DNA of 6,881 bases from Chitinophagaceae bacterium (GTDB taxonomy: Bacteria; Bacteroidota; Bacteroidia; Chitinophagales; Chitinophagaceae), in the NCBI GenBank assembly GCA_026785745.1, contig JAJAZO010000193.1, forward strand, positions 1 through 6,881. The letters are read 5' to 3'. Positions 5,039 to 6,881 of this stretch are shown piece after piece. Both the position numbers and the translations under genes were made by a program. Under the pieces are notes generated by a model. The model searched no databases. It saw only the letters and a list, made by a program, of their open reading frames with translations, and was not told the DNA's origin. The stretch's first letter is position 1, and the number at the start of each line of letters is the position of its first letter.

Positions 5039-6293
5039 AAAGGTAATTCTTAAACCGCTGCATCACCGGAACCAGGAATGTATTGGTATTTATTTTGATA
5101 ATTATGGAACAATAAATACACTGATACGTAAACAGGCAAATGCAAAATGGAGTCAGAGTAATAAATGCTGGTATGTGCCGCTGAGTAAAGAAAATTACAA
5201 TAAACTATTTTTTGCCCTGAAAGGGAAAGCAGAAATAGAACAAGCTGACCTCCACAAATATCTGGCCGGTAAAAAACAAATTGCCACAAAAAAATCTGAC
5301 TCCAGTTTTTCAAAACCTGTTGGAAGTATAAAAAGCAATCTGGCAACTACAAAACAAATTGTTGTAACAAATCATTATGTTCCAAAGAAGGGGGTAATAG
5401 TCTATAAAACATCCCATATACATCCTCTAAATGCCCATGTGCTGCCCGCTATGCAGCAAAGGTTGCAACTAAAAGCTTACAGCAACTCTACTATTAAAAC
5501 ATATATCAATGAAATGGCGCAACTACTTCAAACAATTGAAAATATACCGGCAGATGAATTGACCACGGAACATCTGAAGCGATACCTTGTCTATTGTTAT
5601 GAGAAAATGAAACTAAGTGAAAATACTTTACACAGCCGTATCAATGCTATGAAATTTTATTATGAGCAGGTGCTGAAAAGGGAGAAATTTTTCTGGGAGA
5701 TACCAAGACCCAAAAAAAGAATTCAACTGCCTAAATTATTAAATGAAAAAGAATTAGCTACTCTTTTTAACTCGTTAGAAAACAAGAAGCATAAAGCAAT
5801 GTTATTTACCGTTTATAGTTCCGGTTTGCGGGTTAGCGAAATTGTAAATTTAAAAATTGCCCATATTGACAGTGGTAGAATGCAGATACTGGTGGCACAG
5901 GCCAAAGGGAAAAAAGACAGGTACGTTAATTTAAGCCCTATTTTGCTCGATATATTGAGAAAATATATCGTATTAATTAAACCACGGCCACAGATTTATC
6001 TTTTTGAATCGGAACAAACATTAACGGCCTATCCTGTAAGAACAGTACAACAGATATTCTCCAATGCCAAACATAAAGCAGGTATCCGAAAAGAAGTAGG
6101 GATACACAGCTTGCGGCACAGTTTTGCCACTCACCTGCTTGATAAAGGAACAGATATTAAATACATAAAAGATTTACTGGGACACTTTGATATAAAAACC
6201 ACAGAGAGATATTTACATGTCAGTAAAAAACAATTGGTAAATATTGCAAGCCCTTTTGATGACTTGTGGAAGAAAGAACAAATAGACTGGTAG
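5034..6293 (+). CDS. Tyrosine recombinase/integrase with an extra N-terminal domain
   Basis: This 419-residue enzyme belongs to the phage integrase/XerCD family, which cuts and rejoins DNA through a Tyr-linked intermediate. The catalytic set is complete: Arg266 (SSGLRVSE), Lys291 (AKGKKDR), His358 and Arg361 (HSLRHSFATHLL), His384 (LLGHFD) and Tyr393 (TTERYLHV). The SAM-like core-binding domain spans about 133-225. Residues 1 to about 75 form a further domain with a KWSQSNKCWYVPL motif (Trp39, Trp46), which resembles N-terminal modules I recall from other Bacteroidota integrases; a Lys/Ser-rich linker (about 78-130) follows. XerC and XerD are about 300 residues, so the extra 120 are a real addition. 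The gene lies 53 bp after the porT-like gene and 58 bp before ssb, without a clear terminator on either side. Candidates are an integrase of a mobile element or a resident invertase; the sequence does not decide between them. Confidence 0.9.
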   Translation: MKKVILKPLHHRNQECIGIYFDNYGTINTLIRKQANAKWSQSNKCWYVPLSKENYNKLFFALKGKAEIEQADLHKYLAGKKQIATKKSDSSFSKPVGSIKSNLATTKQIVVTNHYVPKKGVIVYKTSHIHPLNAHVLPAMQQRLQLKAYSNSTIKTYINEMAQLLQTIENIPADELTTEHLKRYLVYCYEKMKLSENTLHSRINAMKFYYEQVLKREKFFWEIPRPKKRIQLPKLLNEKELATLFNSLENKKHKAMLFTVYSSGLRVSEIVNLKIAHIDSGRMQILVAQAKGKKDRYVNLSPILLDILRKYIVLIKPRPQIYLFESEQTLTAYPVRTVQQIFSNAKHKAGIRKEVGIHSLRHSFATHLLDKGTDIKYIKDLLGHFDIKTTERYLHVSKKQLVNIASPFDDLWKKEQIDW

Positions 6294-6351
6294 TTTCAAT
6301 AGCAATAAAACTACTTTGCACCGAATCGGGTTTTATACTTAAAAATATTTT

Positions 6352-6744
6352 ATGAGAGGAATAAACCGGGTAACATTAGTTGGAAATTTAGGAAAAGACC
6401 CTGAATTAAAAACATTGGCAGACGGCACGCCATTGGTAAAAATGACAGTAGCCACCACCGAAACATACCGGCTAAAGGATGGTGGCAACCAAACACATAC
6501 AGACTGGCACACCGTAGTGGCCTGGCGAGGCTTGGCCACATTAGCCGGGCAATACCTGCATAAAGGCAGCCTTGTTTATATAGAAGGGAAAATAAGATAC
6601 CGCCAATATGAAGACAAGGAAGGGCTAAAAAAAATTGTTACGGAAATAGTAGCCGACCAGCTTATTATGCTAGATAAGAAGCAGTCTGGGGCACAGCAAA
6701 CAGATAATAATGGAGATATTAGTAATGAAACTCCGCCATTCTAA
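6352..6744 (+). CDS. ssb: Single-stranded DNA-binding protein (SSB)
   Basis: The 130-residue protein has the bacterial SSB OB fold: NRVTLVGNLGKDPELK (5-20), then TDWHTVVAWRGLATLAGQYL (50-69, with Trp52 and Trp58 at the usual aromatic positions) and GSLVYIEGKIRYRQYEDKEG (72-91). It binds ssDNA as a multimer during replication, repair and recombination. The tail is short (from about 110) and ends in ETPPF. The final PF fits the SSB tip that recruits partner proteins, but only Asp122 and Glu126 are acidic in the last nine residues, fewer than in the typical DDDIPF-type tip. No Shine-Dalgarno is seen. A TACTTTG at 6312-6318, one base short of the -7 consensus, is a weak promoter candidate. Whether this is the main chromosomal SSB or an accessory copy linked to the recombinase cannot be told here. 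Confidence 0.93.
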   Translation: MRGINRVTLVGNLGKDPELKTLADGTPLVKMTVATTETYRLKDGGNQTHTDWHTVVAWRGLATLAGQYLHKGSLVYIEGKIRYRQYEDKEGLKKIVTEIVADQLIMLDKKQSGAQQTDNNGDISNETPPF

Positions 6745-6756
6745 AAGCGGTTGTTT

Positions 6757-6879
6757 TCAATAAATCAAAAAAACGTATTGTCCTAATAACAATACAAAAT
6801 GTATAACACTAATTTGCTCATTCTCAATGCTATTGGTTTTTGGGATACTGCGTCTTATAGCATAAATTTGAGAGTTGTG
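6757..6879 (-). other. Right-edge region: 40-codon open frame and inverted repeats, nature unclear
   Basis: The 137 bp after ssb hold no convincing gene. On the minus strand one frame is open from the edge to TGA at 6759-6757, reading HNSQIYAIRRSIPKTNS then IENEQISVIHF and ending in LIY. Its last codons run through the terminator-like hairpin, so one of the two calls is probably wrong. ATGCTAT (6827-6833) and ATAGCAT (6857-6863) form an inverted repeat, with CTCAA and TTGAG just outside it. It could be the 3' end of a gene entering from the right, or an intergenic structured element. Confidence 0.25.
6767..6795 (-). terminator. Possible minus-strand intrinsic terminator
   Basis: GTATTGT (6775-6781) and ACAATAC (6789-6795) form a 7-bp stem around a 7-nt loop. 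Read on the minus strand, the stem is followed by a G and seven T (6773-6767). It would stop transcription arriving from a gene beyond the right edge. The stem is AT-rich, so strength is uncertain. On the plus strand no T-run follows, so it is a poor terminator for ssb. Confidence 0.5.
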
Positions 6880-6881
6880 CG

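Overview
The window looks like chromosomal DNA from a Bacteroidota bacterium, most likely of the Chitinophagaceae group. The reasons are a secreted protease with a type IX secretion (T9SS) C-terminal sorting tail, a PorT-family outer-membrane protein directly behind the menaquinone methyltransferase gene, an AT-leaning base composition, absence of Shine-Dalgarno sites, and a TAnnTTTG-type promoter element in front of ubiE. The taxonomic placement is inferred from gene content only.

Layout. Positions 1-1432 (+) hold the 3' part of a metzincin zinc protease with a T9SS tail, interrupted by an in-frame TAA at 68-70. A perfect 12-bp stem terminator (1488-1523) follows and touches the start codon of a YkuK/DUF458-type RNase H-like gene (1524-1997, +), which is also interrupted by an in-frame TAA (1731-1733). 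On the minus strand, 2064-2396 holds a small membrane-protein gene broken by two indels in homopolymers that offset each other; repairing both gives a continuous 110-residue protein. Then, still on the minus strand, come a 66-residue putative secreted peptide (2453-2653) and the ribosome-biogenesis GTPase EngB/YihA/YsxC (2725-3348). A 154-bp divergent intergenic region carries degenerate 7-bp repeats in two opposed arms. On the plus strand follow ubiE/menG (3503-4255), a porT-like gene overlapping it by 34 bp (4222-4980), a tyrosine recombinase with an extra N-terminal domain (5034-6293), and ssb (6352-6744). The last 137 bp have hairpins and no convincing gene.

How the genes relate. UbiE/MenG serves respiratory quinone synthesis. 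The PorT-like protein, if a true PorT, belongs to the T9SS that would export proteins such as the protease at the left end. EngB and SSB are housekeeping functions for ribosome assembly and replication. The recombinase is the one gene suggesting DNA rearrangement or a mobile origin.

Most notable points: a 28-bp near-perfect palindrome with 11-6-11 geometry covering the recombinase start codon; four disabling lesions, all within the first 2.4 kb, against intact genes in the remaining 4.4 kb; and the opposed heptad-repeat arms between engB and ubiE. I found no CRISPR array, tRNA, rRNA or insertion sequence, and nothing I can defend as a wholly new multi-gene system.
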